Assembly (NCBI GenBank): GCA_949130495.1
Contig: OX422211.1
Span: 449,204,219-449,268,218 of the forward strand
Length of the DNA: 64,000 bases
Reading direction: 5' to 3'
Source: Sambucus nigra
Taxonomy: Eukaryota > Streptophyta > Magnoliopsida > Dipsacales > Adoxaceae
In this document: positions 1 to 10,719 of the stretch, piece after piece
Numbering within the stretch: the stretch's first letter is position 1
Layout: the number at the start of each line of letters is the position of its first letter
Translations under genes and position numbers: made by a program
Notes under the pieces: generated by a model
Databases searched by the model: none
Seen by the model: only the letters and a program-made list of their open reading frames with translations
Told to the model about the DNA's origin: nothing

Positions 1-431
1 CAGGGAAGATCAAAGGATAACTACGCATTTAATGATCATTAATGTACATTTATACTGTAAATGACAACACATAGCTTACCAAGCAATTCAATAATTAGAT
101 TCGTTGAATGTAGACATAATGTATAAATGTCTACATACAATGAATCTCTTTATCTCCCATCACTATAAATACATGTATTCCCTTAGCCAAAAAGGAGGAG
201 ATCCAAGAGATCCAAAAGAGAGAACCGAGAGATACCATACACAAGATCCACACACCTTTTTCCCTCTCTCTAGCACATTGTGCTATTGTAAACCCCTGGG
301 AATAAAATAACAGTGGACGTAGGCTTTTCCTTATAGCCGAACCACTTTAAAAATCTTTGTCTCTTATATGTTTGATGTGAATGTTTATCTTCATCTTCAA
401 TCTCATCCTCATCATTTATCTGCAAATGGCG
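1..431 (+). repeat. 3' part of an unidentified LTR
   Basis: This looks like the promoter-to-end portion of an LTR cut by the window edge. A TATAAATA box lies at 164-171, a purine-rich leader follows, AATAAAATAA at about 301-310 could serve in polyadenylation, and the segment CAGTGGACGTAGGC near 310 resembles the conserved stretch in the LTRs of elements A and E. The sequence after about 431 begins ATGGCGTCAACAGG, vaguely like a degenerate primer-binding site. No coding sequence follows, so it may be a solo or truncated LTR. Confidence 0.5.
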
Positions 432-697
432 TCAACAGGCATGTTCAAGAATTGATCTTGGACAATTTTTAGATCCAACTTTATGACATTTTGATATTTT
501 TTAGTGCTTTGCGTCAATTAGAGTTTGATTTATGGCCCCTAATAAAGTTAAGATTCGAACCAATATTGATTTGGATTTTGGTAGGTTCAGTTTTTAGAGT
601 ATTGGGTCGAATATTCCTAATTGTCTTTTTTTTTTCGTTTTAGATTGACCATTGTGCTATAAGCATATAGGTGATTTCTTTCTACCTTAACTGTTTT

Positions 698-771
698 TTA
701 AATTATTTACTGTTTTTTTAGATTATTGGGTTAAATTATTTATTGTTTTTAAAAAACAGTAAATAATTTAA
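698..771. repeat. 21-bp perfect inverted repeat (hairpin)
   Basis: The arm at 698-718 (TTAAATTATTTACTG followed by six T) is the exact reverse complement of 751-771. The 32-base loop holds a further partial copy of the left arm (731-750). It may be part of a MITE-like hairpin, but no target duplication was seen. Confidence 0.6.
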
Positions 772-1527
772 CTGTTATTTAATAAACGTTATTTTATAAA
801 AAAAATGTTATTTTATAAAAAACAATCATACTTGTTATTGTAAAAAAATAGTAAAAACTATTAATATAACAAAAATTAATATAAAAACCTGTTATTTTAT
901 AAAAAACTATTATTAGATTTATTTTATAAAAAAACTGTTAATATATATTAACAGTTAATATAAAAAATGTTAATATGAAACTGTTGAAAAATAGTAAAAT
1001 TAATTGTTTTTATAAATGTTTTAACAATTTGTAAACTCTAAAACATTTTTTTATAATTGTGTTGCTTTTATTGGAGTGGGAAAAAAGTTTTCATGTCATA
1101 TGTCATGTCCCTTTTTAATTGAGTTTTGTTTGTGTTGGTTAAAAAAATGGTGTGTCGTGTCGTTTTTTTAGTTCATTCGTTATTATTAAGATAAAAAAAA
1201 TTGGTTGGAGTTTTAAATAAATATGTGTTTGTGTTAAGTAAAAAGAATAAGATGAGGTGTTGCAGAATTTTGCTGGGGTGAGAATAGATTTACCCTATCC
1301 CTATATAATATTTCACCATTTATTTTAATTGACCAACTATATTTTTGGTTTTGTATCGGGTCACATTTTGAAAAGTACGGACAATTATTATAGTGGAACA
1401 TGCGGGACGAGTTCAATTGATATATATATGTGATAGTTTTTACGAAGTTTGTTCAGTTAAAATTTTTGTTAAATTTTACTTTTGACATCATTGAATATTG
1501 TTGGATTGATTGTTATCCCATAAGAGG

Positions 1528-1760
1528 GTGGATAGTCTAATAAACAAGGGAGACTCTATCCAATTTTTTTTTTAAAAATGGACACTTTGTTTATTTTAAG
1601 CACAATGTGAATTCAGTGGGTGGATATTTTGTATTTCATGTTGTGTGAATTTGTTTGATGGATTTAGACTATTTGAATGTTGTTGGACAATTTATTACTG
1701 GATAAGCAAGTGGATAGTCTTATAAACAAAGGAGATTATGACTAAGTTTTTTAAAAATTA
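1528..1760 (+). repeat. Two copies of a roughly 45-bp Helitron-associated motif
   Basis: GTGGATAGTC followed by ATAAACAA(A/G)GGAGA occurs at 1528-1571 and again at 1711-1760, about 180 bases apart. A third copy lies at 42859-42905 in the second Helitron-like region. The recurrence close to matching 3' termini suggests these are internal parts of one Helitron family. Confidence 0.5.
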
Positions 1761-1856
1761 CGCTTTGTTTTATTAGGGAGAAATATTTTTGCCGTTTTCT
1801 AATTGCATACTTTCGAAATTTGTCATTTCGCAATAATGTACTTTAGAAATTTTTGT

Positions 1857-1885
1857 CGTGCCTTCAAGCACGAACATTTAGCTAG
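1857..1885 (+). mobile_element. Helitron-type 3' terminus
   Basis: A hairpin at 1857-1872 (arms CGTGC and GCACG, loop CTTCAA) is followed nine bases later by CTAG at 1882-1885 and then T. This is the layout expected of a Helitron 3' end (short hairpin, CTRR, insertion before T). A near-identical terminus is at 44289-44316. No Rep/helicase coding sequence is present, so the element would be non-autonomous. Confidence 0.6.
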
Positions 1886-1894
1886 TATATGTAC

Positions 1895-3137
1895 ATAATG
1901 AAGGACTGAGAAAATATTACCCAAAATAATGATCCGTGTTCATAAACGAACGAGAAAAGTGAGCAGCACTACGATCCGAACCCAGATCCGAAAACCCAGT
2001 TCGAAACTCCAAATAAACCTGGAAATAACCCCAATCAATTTTTACCCCCCAAAAAATTCAGCTCCAACATCCACGAGAGAATTCAAAACCACAAAAATCT
2101 TGAAAGTCGATCTCCAACAAACAACTCCAAATCAACGAAGCACAAATTAGGTCTGAAATCAAATCAACAACACAAAATGGAGTTAAAGTGTAAACCCACT
2201 GAGATCCCCTCAAACTTCTAAATACTCAATCCTCTTCTCAAATACGGGTGTTAATGATGGTGAGGAACCAATAAAAGAAATCTCAGAATAAAATGGAAGG
2301 AGATCGTGAGAAGTAAAAAAAATTGAGGGAAAAAATGGAGAAATGTTCGGCAACATACAATAGAGAGATATGAGATATGAAACCCTATCTTCTAATAACC
2401 ACAAACGAAGACTATAAATCCCCATAAATATGGCAAGGTCTGTCAATAAATTAGGCAACCAATCATGGGTAAAATCGTAACTAAGCAGGAGACAAAATAG
2501 GACAGACAACAGCCGAGATTTGGCCTCGAATAGGGCACTATTCGAGTGGACAAGAGGCTAAATATACACACAAGGCAGAACTTCGAGACACACAAAGAGC
2601 AAGCCTCGATATCACCAACTCTCGGCGAAACAAAACAGTAACCGCTTAAAACCCCAAACGACACCAATAATTAAATCAAACACCGTCGTTTTAATTTTGT
2701 GTCAAAATTGATAATTAAACAAATATTTTGTTTAATCAATTTAATACTGAGACACATTTTTAAAAAATTTAAAAAATACATAAAAAGGAAAAAATTTCGA
2801 AAATAAATTCTAGCAAATATTTAATTTAATTTATTTTATTCATTAAGTCAAAAGAAAAAAAACTTAAGGCATACAATAAAATAAACAAAATAAATAAATT
2901 ATAAGTTAGAATATTACAAGATATTTAAATTAAAAAATACCCAGTAAATTTATTTTATCAAAAAAATAGTTTATATATTAAATTAATATGTAAAAAAAAT
3001 ATGATTTAAGGTATATAGAAAATAAAAGTGAGAAAATAAGATTTTTGGATAAGAAATAGATTTTAATCAAACAAAAAATGGAGGAGGATATAAAAAATTG
3101 TTTGTCTCAAAATTGAGTCAACACAAGAAGATCGAGA
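1895..3137. repeat. Dispersed repeat X, copy 1
   Basis: This non-coding stretch reappears at 4503-4917 and continues at 23663-24742, the two halves of copy 2 now separated by element A. Similarity is obvious by eye from TAATG(A/T)... near 1897 to the end near 3137. No protein motif was found on either strand. On the minus strand it reads like a leader or promoter-type sequence, so it could be an old LTR or a duplicated gene-flanking region. Confidence 0.65.
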
Positions 3138-3174
3138 TTTTTAATTTCTCCCTTTGGCCAATTTTGAGACAAAC
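3100..3174. repeat. 16-bp inverted repeat at the end of repeat X
   Basis: GTTTGTCTCAAAATTG at 3100-3115 is the exact reverse complement of 3159-3174, with a 43-base spacer. A related TTTGTCTCAAAG lies near 3430. It may mark a terminal sequence of an old element. Confidence 0.5.
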
Positions 3175-3414
3175 TAAATTGAGACTCACAAATAAGAAAC
3201 GACATAAATTACATAACTCAACTATACACATGAGTTCTAAAAATAAAAGATTACGGGAGTGAACTAACAATAAGAGTCCTACAAAATAGAAGAGTACATA
3301 ACTCATCTAACAACATGCAATCCTAAAAAAATAAAAGAGTAAATAACTCAACTAACAACAATGATTCCTGAAAGACTCAAAACAAAATTGTAAAATACGA
3401 TAAGTAAAAGAGTC
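3138..3414. other. AT-rich spacer without a gene
   Basis: Apart from the right arm of the inverted repeat, nothing codes. The short open frames on the minus strand are T-rich and show no family motif. Confidence 0.4.
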
Positions 3415-4311
3415 TCAAATTCTCCCACTGTTTGTCTCAAAGGGACAAAGGGTAGGGAAGAATCCTACTAAATAAAAGTTAGTAAAACATAATATGGAAA
3501 TAAAATATACTAACAAACAAACTCGTTTTGAAATTTTGGTACTCCTCATTTGACAACCTAAGTCATCTTTCTTAATCCACTTAGATTTAACATTAGGAAA
3601 ATCAGTTTTGAAATAGGCAGAATTAGAATTAAATTGGGAGAAATTCTCAACAAAGCATGATTTTAAAGAGATTTTGGGCATTTTCTTAACACCACTTTGT
3701 TGTCTACATAAACATTTATAGAAGAATTATTTCAAATGTCCCATTTTAAGAAAAAAGTTACATTTAAACACTTGCCTCTCATAGGATTTAATATTAGCAA
3801 AAAAGGTCACTTGTTTAACATTTCATATATTCTTGTTAAATTTAAACGCTTAAAACAAAATTGTTCTAAATGTTCAGATTTTGAACAAATATTACGATTA
3901 AAAATATTTCTTTCAGCACATTCTGCATGATTATACCTAGTGGGCAGTTTATCATAATTTAAATTTTGTTTGCATCTTACCTTTTATGACAAAACAACTC
4001 TAAATAGCCCCTTTTAGAACAAAAATTATACTGGAAAACATCTTTAGAACCATGTTTATTTCTAACATTTTTAATTTTCATAAATTTTCCTACATTTGCT
4101 TTATTATGCCCTAATCTCTTAAAGAAGAATTTTCCTAAATGTCCAGTTTTAGAACAAAAATCACATTTAATAACATGCTTGCCAGTTTTAAAATTTCCAA
4201 CATTTGAATTTGCCTAAATTAAATTTATTCTCCCTTAATTTTGTTAAAGCAAATTTTTTGTGCATGTCCAGTTTTATGACAAAATTTGCATTCAAATATA
4301 GGTTTATCACT
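3415..4311 (-). pseudogene. Gag-like relic with five zinc-knuckle modules
   Basis: Read on the minus strand, 4290-4249 encodes CKFCHKTGHAQKIC, a perfect CX2CX4HX4C knuckle of the retroviral Gag type that binds nucleic acid. Four decayed copies follow at about 4166-4120, 4034-3985, 3900-3855 and 3766-3720, with the same spacing but substitutions such as Cys to Tyr, Cys to Arg, Cys to Phe and His to Tyr, mostly single-base changes. The modules are about 128-135 bases apart. Further downstream the relic reads KSKWIKKDDL, which loosely recalls the tryptophan-rich linker after the knuckle in Ty1/copia Gag. Stops break every frame. It could be a copia-type gag relic or a host CCHC protein; I cannot decide. 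Confidence 0.55.
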
Positions 4312-4441
4312 AGTAGAACAACCCTAAATTTCAAAATTCTTATAGCTCATTTTAACTTCGGTTTAATTTGGAAATTGTTCTTTAGATAAATATAAGCATG
4401 TATATAAACTGCTATATAGATAAATATAAACTGCATTATTC

Positions 4442-4502
<61 letters not shown>
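4442..4502. repeat. Compound (CT)n(TA)n microsatellite
   Basis: About eleven CT units (4442-4463) run into about nineteen TA units (to 4502), directly before the left half of repeat X copy 2. Confidence 0.95.
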
Positions 4503-4504
<2 letters not shown>

Positions 4505-4917
4505 GTGGGATTGAGAAAAGATTAGCCAAAATGACGATCTGTGTCCATAAACGAACGAGAAAAGTGAGCAACACTACGATCCAAACCCAGATCCAAAAAC
4601 CCAGTTCGAAACTCCAAATAAACAACCAACCAACCCTAATCAATTTTTTCCCAAAGAAACCAATTTTTTTTTAGCTCCAATAGCCTCGAGAGACTTCAAA
4701 ACTGCAAAAATCTTATAAGACGATCTCCAACAAACAACCCCAAATGAATGAAGCACAAATCAAGTCTTAAATCAAATCAACAACACAAAATGGAGTTAAA
4801 GTGTAAACCCACTAAGATACCCTCAAACTTCTAAACACTCAAACCTTCTCTCAAATATGGGTGTGAAAGATGATGAAGAACCAACAAAACAAATCTTAGA
4901 ATAAAATGGAAGGAGAT
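4503..4917. repeat. Repeat X, copy 2, left half
   Basis: Matches 1895-2300 with scattered differences. It stops at the target-site duplication of element A and resumes at 23663, so it is the pre-insertion locus. Confidence 0.75.
4913..4917. repeat. Target-site duplication of element A, left
   Basis: GAGAT here is repeated at 23663-23667 directly after the 3' LTR. The undisturbed copy of repeat X near 2300 has the sequence once. Confidence 0.85.
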
Positions 4918-4956
4918 TTATATGCCCCAAGTGTGACATCGGCCTAGAGACACCAA

Positions 4957-5289
4957 CCTCGGCCGAGGTGATGGCCGACATATTGATCGACCTTGGATAA
5001 GCCATGGGCCCACGATATCAGCCCTCGGTCTTAGTAAGGTCGGCCAAGGCCGACACTATCACCTACATTTCCAATGGACACTACGCGCATCACGAACATC
5101 AACAGCATTCTCATATACCTGGGTATGGCAACCTCGTCCGAGTGTAGGCCGAGGTGACAAGAAGCCTTAGTAATATTCAACATGGAATCAGTCCAACCTC
5201 GGCTGGGGCCGACCCCAGCATAATCCCTATGGCACATCTCGGATTGAATGAATATCAATCCTTTACAGCTCGGCCTCTCCCAGGCCGAG
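4957..5289. repeat. Cluster of CTCGGCC/GGCCGAG inverted motifs in the LTR U3
   Basis: CCTCGGCCGAGG at 4957-4968 is a perfect 12-bp palindrome. CTCGGCC and GGCCGAG at 5269-5289 form a 7-bp stem around a 7-base loop. More single motifs lie between. They fall upstream of the TATA box, where enhancers would be; a regulatory role is inference. Confidence 0.5.
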
Positions 5290-5504
5290 GTCATGCACCA
5301 ATATGGCGGCCGAGCATCTGTTGACATTTGGATAAGGACACATGGGCACAAATCAGTTGTAACAAGATTATTCTCCACACGTGGGGAGAATATTTCATCA
5401 TCATTCCTTACATGTGATAGTGACAGGTGGCTTACCCCTATTGGTGAGGCTAACACACATATGCATATTACATGCATGGGGGTACACTACACCCCCTAAG
5501 TACT

Positions 5505-5512
5505 GTATATAT
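5505..5512 (+). promoter_or_regulatory. TATA box of element A 5' LTR
   Basis: TATATATA preceded by TACTG and followed by AGAGGTC. It lies about 315 bases before the LTR end, a normal place for the U3/R border. The same box is at 17092-17099 in the 3' LTR. Confidence 0.7.
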
Positions 5513-5823
5513 AGAGGTCATCCTCTACCTGGCAAAGGATCCAGATATTAAACCCTAGCTAAAACTCTGTCTAGATATACAGTAGAGAGAGAAATCTTGA
5601 GTGATTGTATCCATGGTCGTTAGTGCCTTGTTGTAGTGAGGTTATTCGCACACACACATAGTGGACGTAGGCCAATTTAGGCTGAACCACTTATATCCTG
5701 GTGCTCTCTCCTCTTCTCCTCATCTCATTCTCTTACCTTTTACATAACTATGCTGTTATTTTTGTTCTTAGATTGGGCTTGAAAACACCTTATCTGGTGG
5801 TGCTAATTTCAGCATCATCATTT

Positions 5824-5840
5824 TGGCGCCGTCTGTTGGA
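5824..5840 (+). other. Primer-binding site of element A
   Basis: TGGCGCCGTCTGTTGGA starts three bases after the LTR. Sequences beginning TGGCGCC directly behind the LTR are common in plant Ty3-type elements. The tRNA that would prime was not identified. Confidence 0.65.
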
Positions 5841-5994
5841 ACGAGAAGCTATCTCTTCCTCTTTTTATGCTTAACCTCACCGGAGACTCTGGTGGTGAAC
5901 CAGTCCTCCCCCTAGCGCGAAGCTATTTCACCATTGAAAGAGCTCCTGTGAGGTACTAAGCTCATCTGCTAATCAAGCTCTATAGTGTTAACAT

Positions 5995-7296
5995 ATGGCA
6001 CCAGACTTACCACCGCCTCTTCCGCCGCCCGGAGGTGGAGGGCCTAGTTCCAGTCAGGCTCCCCTCCAGTCTGAAATGGCGGAGGTAGCAGCGGCCTTGA
6101 AATCTTTAGCTGCAACACAACAAGCCATGAAGGAGCAATTTGCTCAGCTCAGTCAAACTATGATGAGGCCACCTGGAGTCTCACCGGACATGATCACTCC
6201 GGCGGCAGTTCATCCTCATCCTGACGCCAGAGGACCACCCCAAGCGCCAATGAAGGACCAGCCTGCACCCCAACGGAGAAGGGACGTTGCTGACCCTAGG
6301 CGCTTGGCTTGGGGAGGCAGGGAAACCCTTACCCAGAGGACAGGTATGATGACCTAGAAGCTGAAGAAGCCCCAGAAGACTGCTGAGAGCCGTATGAGGT
6401 GTCAAATAACACTATACGACCTCTTAGGTAGAGTCAAGGATGTGTCGACCGAAGAGGCCCAACAAAGAGGGTCGTCCTTTGATAGGTTGAGCAGAGGGTC
6501 GGCCTTCGAGAGACTGGGCCCGATGAATGACCTAAGACAGAGGCTGTCGAGGTCAAGGAGCGTAGCAGGATCTCAGAGAGGGAATAGGCAGGGTCGACCA
6601 GACCAAGGCCGACCCTGTGAAAGAAGATGCAGGGAACAGGAAGAGGTCAACAACCAACGTGTCGCGGTTGGGGAACCCTCTGTCCATCGCAGGGAGGTGG
6701 CAGGGGATAACCTCAGCCAAGTTGATGAAAGAAGACCCTGGAATGATTCTATCCAATGCCTTGAGGAGAAGATATGAGATCTCATTAAAAGCAGGGACCC
6801 ATTACAAAAGGGTTACTCAGAGGGCTCCCCATTTGTGGCTAGGATAGTGGGGTTCCCAATCCCAGCCAAGTTCAAGCCTCTTACAGTGACTCCCAAGTAT
6901 GATGGCAGCACTAACCCTGTACACCATATCGAGATGTACCAGTTGGCCGCAAACATTTACTCGATACCCGATGAGATGAAGTGTAGGGCCTTCTCAGGGA
7001 CCTTGACAGGGGCAGCGCACAGTTGGTTCACCTCCCTTCCGAAGAACTCAATTGAGAACTTCAAAGGCTTGGCTGAGCAGTTCATCCACAACTTCTGCTT
7101 TGGGGTAAGACCTCAAAAGAAGACTACCCACCTGCTGTATGTCAAACAGGCCAAGGGTGAGAGACTAAGAGACTACATAGCAAGATTCAACAAAGAGAAA
7201 TTAGAGGTGGAAGATTATGAAGAGAGCATAGCCATGACCGCCCTTATAGGAGGCCTCCAGAAGGGGAAGCTATTGTGGAAACTGGCGGAAGACCCC
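5995..7296 (+). pseudogene. Element A gag, N-terminal and capsid part
   Basis: Gag forms the particle that packages the element RNA in the cytoplasm. One frame runs from ATG 5995 to about 7296 with two nonsense codons (TAG 6355, TGA 6775). The N-terminus is proline-rich, then comes a Gln/Ala-rich helical stretch, an Arg-rich linker (about 6400-6770), and the retrotransposon Gag domain from about 6790: FKPLTVTPKYDGSTNPVHH, then CRAF, then AAHSWFTSLP and SIENFKGLAEQF. This ATG is chosen because it is the first in frame, about 170 bases after the primer site. One C is missing in the C run near 7294, which throws the frame from 1 to 3. Confidence 0.8.
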
Positions 7297-8855
7297 CTAG
7301 GTCTATGGCGGAGCTGCTGGCAACCGCAGGCAAAGTGATGAATGCGGAAGAGGCAATGGCCGCCAAGTGTGAGGAAGAGAACCGCGGTGGCACGGGAAAG
7401 TCCCAAGGTAAGAAAGAGGGGAAGAAGAGGTCAGGAGATGACAAGTTCGCTCATTACACTCCTCTGACTGTGAGCTGTGAGCACATCCTCAATGAGATTA
7501 AGACTAACCGGACTCTGAGGTGGCCAGAGAAACTGAAGGCCCCGCCACATAAGAGGAACAAAAACCTATGGTGCAAGATCCATCAGGATCATGGCCATGT
7601 CACAGATAGATGCTTCGCTTTAAAGGATGAGATTGAGAAGATGTTGAAATTTGGAAAGCTGAGGAAGTATGTGGATAGAAAGGCTCAAAAGGGTGGAAGA
7701 GATGACCCTAAGAAAAGAAGAAATGACAGATGCCGTGGCAATGTCCCGGCCAGAAGGGACGATGATTCAAAAGGAGATGATGAAGACGACTCGGATCTTT
7801 CGCCAAAGGATGACAACACCCCAGTGAAGAGGGTCGGTATGATCTCCTTTGGTGTTAGCACCATATGTGGGGGATTTGCAGGAGGTGGCTCTGAGGTAGC
7901 CGACAGGAAGGCTCATATAGCAGAGGCCAGGTCATTGGCCAAGATTGAAGTTGTGAATCTAGCGTCTTCTGATGCAGTGCAGAAGAGGAAGAAGGTAGAC
8001 ATGGACACCCTTGTAGTGGGGTTCTACAGACTCGACTTCAAGGGTATTTTAGCCCCCCATGATGACCCTTTGGTCATAACAATAAGGGTGAGTGGGTGCG
8101 AGGTACGGAGGATCCTCATAGATGGGGGAAGCTCAGCAGACGTGATGTTCTGGCCTTGCTTCAAGATCCTAGGTCTTAGCAGGGCAAGGCTGGTGCCCTA
8201 TCATCACCCATTGATAGGTTTCAGTGGTGAAAAGGTCCACCCATTGGGCATGTATGAGATGGATGTACGGATGGGGGATGAGTGGCCTAGGAGGCTGACC
8301 AAGAAGATAAACTTTTTCGTTATGGACGAAAACGTCTTCTCGGCCTATAACCTCATCATAGGAAGGGTGGCCCTTAAAGAGTTTGAAGCTGTGCCGTCGA
8401 CGGTCCATCAGATGCTAAAATTCACGACTCCTTATGGAGTAGGGGAAGTGCAAGGGGACCAGACCATGGCGCGAGAGTGTTATTTAAACTTGGCCGAAGA
8501 GAGAGAAGCCCATAAGAGAGCAACCACCACTTACAGCATTGACACTCTTGACCCAAGAGACGAAACAAAATTAAAGAAGGGTGAGGCCGCGAAAGAGGTA
8601 GAATCCATCGTCCTCAATGAGGAAGAGCCGAAAAAAACCGTCCAGGTCGGTAAGGCCCTAGAGCCAGGAATCAAGGAAGAGATAATAAACTTCCTTAGGA
8701 GGAGACAGAGTGTCTTCGCATGGAGTCACGCATACATGCCTGGCATCGACCCTGAGGTCATGAGACACAAGCTCAACGTGGACAGAGATGCCAAGCCAAT
8801 CAAGAAGAGACGAAGAGTCTACTCCAGGGAGAAGTACGACGTCATACGGGAATAG
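7297..8855 (+). pseudogene. Element A Gag C-terminus and aspartic protease
   Basis: The frame is open from 7275 to TAG 8853. It begins with the end of the capsid domain (SMAELLATAGKVMNAEEAMA). A variant zinc knuckle follows at about 7573-7614, CKIHQDHGHVTDRC, in which the second metal ligand is His rather than Cys. A basic and acidic linker comes next. The protease lies at about 8080-8450; its active site reads LIDGGSSADVMF (about 8116-8151), the Asp-Gly-Gly/Ser form usual in this lineage. The domain cleaves the polyprotein. After it comes the RT connection with FAWSHAYMPGIDP and HKLNVD. The same frame continues past TAG 8853 into RT. Confidence 0.85.
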
Positions 8856-9587
8856 GTAAAAAAGTTTGAAGAGGTCGAGTTCATAAGAGAGGTTACCTAT
8901 CTGGAGTGGCTATCAAATGTAGTCATCGTGCCTAAGGCCAATCAGAAGTGGCGAATGTGTGTAGATTTCACTGACCTGAACAGGTCTTGCCCGAAAGATA
9001 GCTATCCCTTACCTAGGATAGACCAGATGGTGGACGCAACGGCAGGGCACGAGCTCATGAGCTTCATGGACGCTTATTCAGGCTATAACCAAATCTTCAT
9101 GGATGCTGAAGACTCTGAGAAGATAGCCTTCATTACTGACAAAGGGACGTACTGCTAAAAAGTGATGACCTTCGATCTGAAAAATGCAGGGGCAACGTAT
9201 CAACGTCTTGTCAATAAGATGTTCGAAGAGCAAATAGGTAAGACGATGGAGGTATATATAGACGATATGCTAATGAAGAGCCTGAAAGCATGTACTCACG
9301 TAGCGGACCTTGAGAAGACCTTCGATGTCATGGACTCGTACAGAATGAAACTCAACCCAGCAAAGTGTGTCTTCGGAGTAGGAGCTGGGAAGTTCCTTGG
9401 ATTCATCGTTAATCAGAGAGGGATTGAAGCGAACCCTGAGAAAATCAAGGCATTACTCGACATGAAGACTCCTAGGAGTATCAAGGATGTCCAGAGACTC
9501 ACGGGAATAGTAGCTGCCCTTAACAGGTTTGTTTCTAGGGCAACGGACAAGTGTCTTCCATTCTTTAAAGTTCTAAGAAAGGCCTTC
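8856..9587 (+). pseudogene. Element A reverse transcriptase
   Basis: RT copies the genomic RNA into cDNA inside the particle. Visible blocks: WLSNVVIVPK, then WRMCVDFTDLNRSCPKDSYPLP, the first catalytic Asp in FMDAYSGYNQI (about 9064), FDLKNAGATYQRLVN, and the YIDDM catalytic box at about 9253-9267. Then come LNPAKCVFGV, GKFLGFIVN and RGIEANPEKI. TAA at 9156 interrupts the frame; otherwise the residues needed for catalysis are present. The frame is the same as in the protease part, so gag C-terminus and pol were one polyprotein. Confidence 0.88.
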
Positions 9588-10060
9588 CAATGGGACGAAG
9601 AGTGTGAAAAAGCCTTCAACCAACTCAAGTCCTACTTAGGGTCTCCCTTGTTGCTGTCTCGTCCCATCACGGGGGAAAAGTTGTTTGTATATCTCGAAGT
9701 CTCTCAATCAGCCATCAGCGCGGCCATCATACGGGAAGAGGATGGGGTCCATAGGCCGGTGTACTTCAACAGTAAGGCCTTTCAAGGGTCTGAACAAAAT
9801 TATCCCCGAATGGAGAAGTTGGCTTATGCCCTAATACATGCCTCAAGGAAAATGAAGCCTTACTTCTAAGCTCACTCCATGGTAGTCCTCACTGACTCCC
9901 CACTAAGGCAGGTTCTGCACAAACCTGAGAAGTTCGGAAGATTGATAACCTGGGCCATCGAACTAGGAGAATATGATCATACCTAACAGCCTAGAACGAC
10001 CATCAAGGGGCAGGCCCTCGCAGACTTTGTCACAGAATTCACCTGGGAAGAGGCCGGTAG
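9588..10060 (+). pseudogene. Element A first RNase H (gypsy-type)
   Basis: Follows RT with FQWDEECEKAFNQLK, PLLLSRPITGEKLFVYLEVS, RPVYFNSKAF, MEKLAYALIHASRKMKPYF, and ends with IKGQALADFVTEFT. In the family it degrades the RNA strand of the hybrid. TAA at 9867 and TAA at 9984 interrupt it. The first acidic residue of the active site is replaced in YLEVSQSA, as is usual for the degenerate connection-type RNase H of Tat elements. Confidence 0.78.
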
Positions 10061-10259
10061 AAGTTTGGAAGAGGCCGAGACAGAGAAAGGCTTAGATGAC
10101 GGCGAAGAGACGAACCGTAGTGTCTTCCGAGATTTAGAAGAGACGGCACCAAACGTCTTCCGAGATCAGGAAGAGGTCATCTCAAGCAAAACCCAAAGCA
10201 GAATAGAAGAGAACAAAGAGGATTGATACCTCTTCAAGAAGGGGGTTTTGAGAGAAGGG

Positions 10260-10660
10260 GTCTTCTCATCAGATACAGACATCTGGAGCCTCTTCGTTGA
10301 TGGCTCTTCCTATGATAGTGGAAGCAGGGCGGGACTAATACTCTCGGCTCCAGATGGTGCTAACATTGAATACGCCTTGAGATTCAACTTCTAGGCCTCA
10401 AACAACGAGTTCGAGTATGAGGTCATGATAGCAGGTCTCTTATTGGCAACAACTCTTTGAGTAACGCGACTCCTACTCCACAACGAATCAAGGTTGGTTG
10501 TCAATCAAGTATTGCGGATATACGAGGCCAAAGACGAAAGGATGGCCAAGTACTTAAAGAAGGTAAGAAGGTTGTTAGAATATTTTAAAGAAGCAAAACT
10601 GAAAAGAATGCCCTGACTGAGCAACAATCACGCTGATTCATTAGCAAGGCTGGCCTCAGC
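10260..10660 (+). pseudogene. Element A second RNase H (archaeal-like)
   Basis: Reads LFVDGSSYDSGSRAGLILS, then ALRFNF, stop, ASNNEFEYEVMIAG, and further on ESRLVVNQV and NNHADSLARLAS. This is the extra RNase H that Tat-lineage elements have taken up, in addition to the first. Stops at 10224, 10392, 10458 and 10614 break it; those at 10458 and 10614 look like CGA to TGA changes. The catalytic Asp of VDGSS and the Glu of NNEFEYE remain. Confidence 0.8.
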
Positions 10661-10719
10661 GGTGAAGACAGATATGGGAAAGACCATTCCAATCGAGGTC
10701 TTAGGAAAGGCAACCATCG

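Larger units (their letters stand above)
432..1856. other. AT-rich non-coding stretch
   Basis: No coding signal is visible. The segment is strongly AT-rich, with repeated short blocks of the type GTTATTTTATAAAA between about 780 and 1000, and it ends at a Helitron-like terminus. It may be the body of a non-autonomous Helitron, but no 5' TC end could be fixed. Confidence 0.4.
4918..5820 (+). repeat. Element A 5' LTR (903 bp)
   Basis: Begins TTATATGCCCC (the 3' copy has TGATATGCCCC, so the first dinucleotide has mutated from TG) and ends CAGCATCATCA. It aligns over its whole length with 16479-17380 plus 23639-23662. It contains the TATA box and, before it, several CTCGGCC/GGCCGAG inverted motifs. 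Confidence 0.9.

Noticed and set aside
5031..5477. 148-residue minus-strand frame in the 5' LTR of A
   Set aside because: It overlaps the TATA box, lies wholly in the LTR, is not conserved as a frame in the 3' LTR, and has no family motif.
9413..9628. Minus-strand frames inside pol of A
   Set aside because: They are shadows of the well-supported RT and RNase H on the plus strand.
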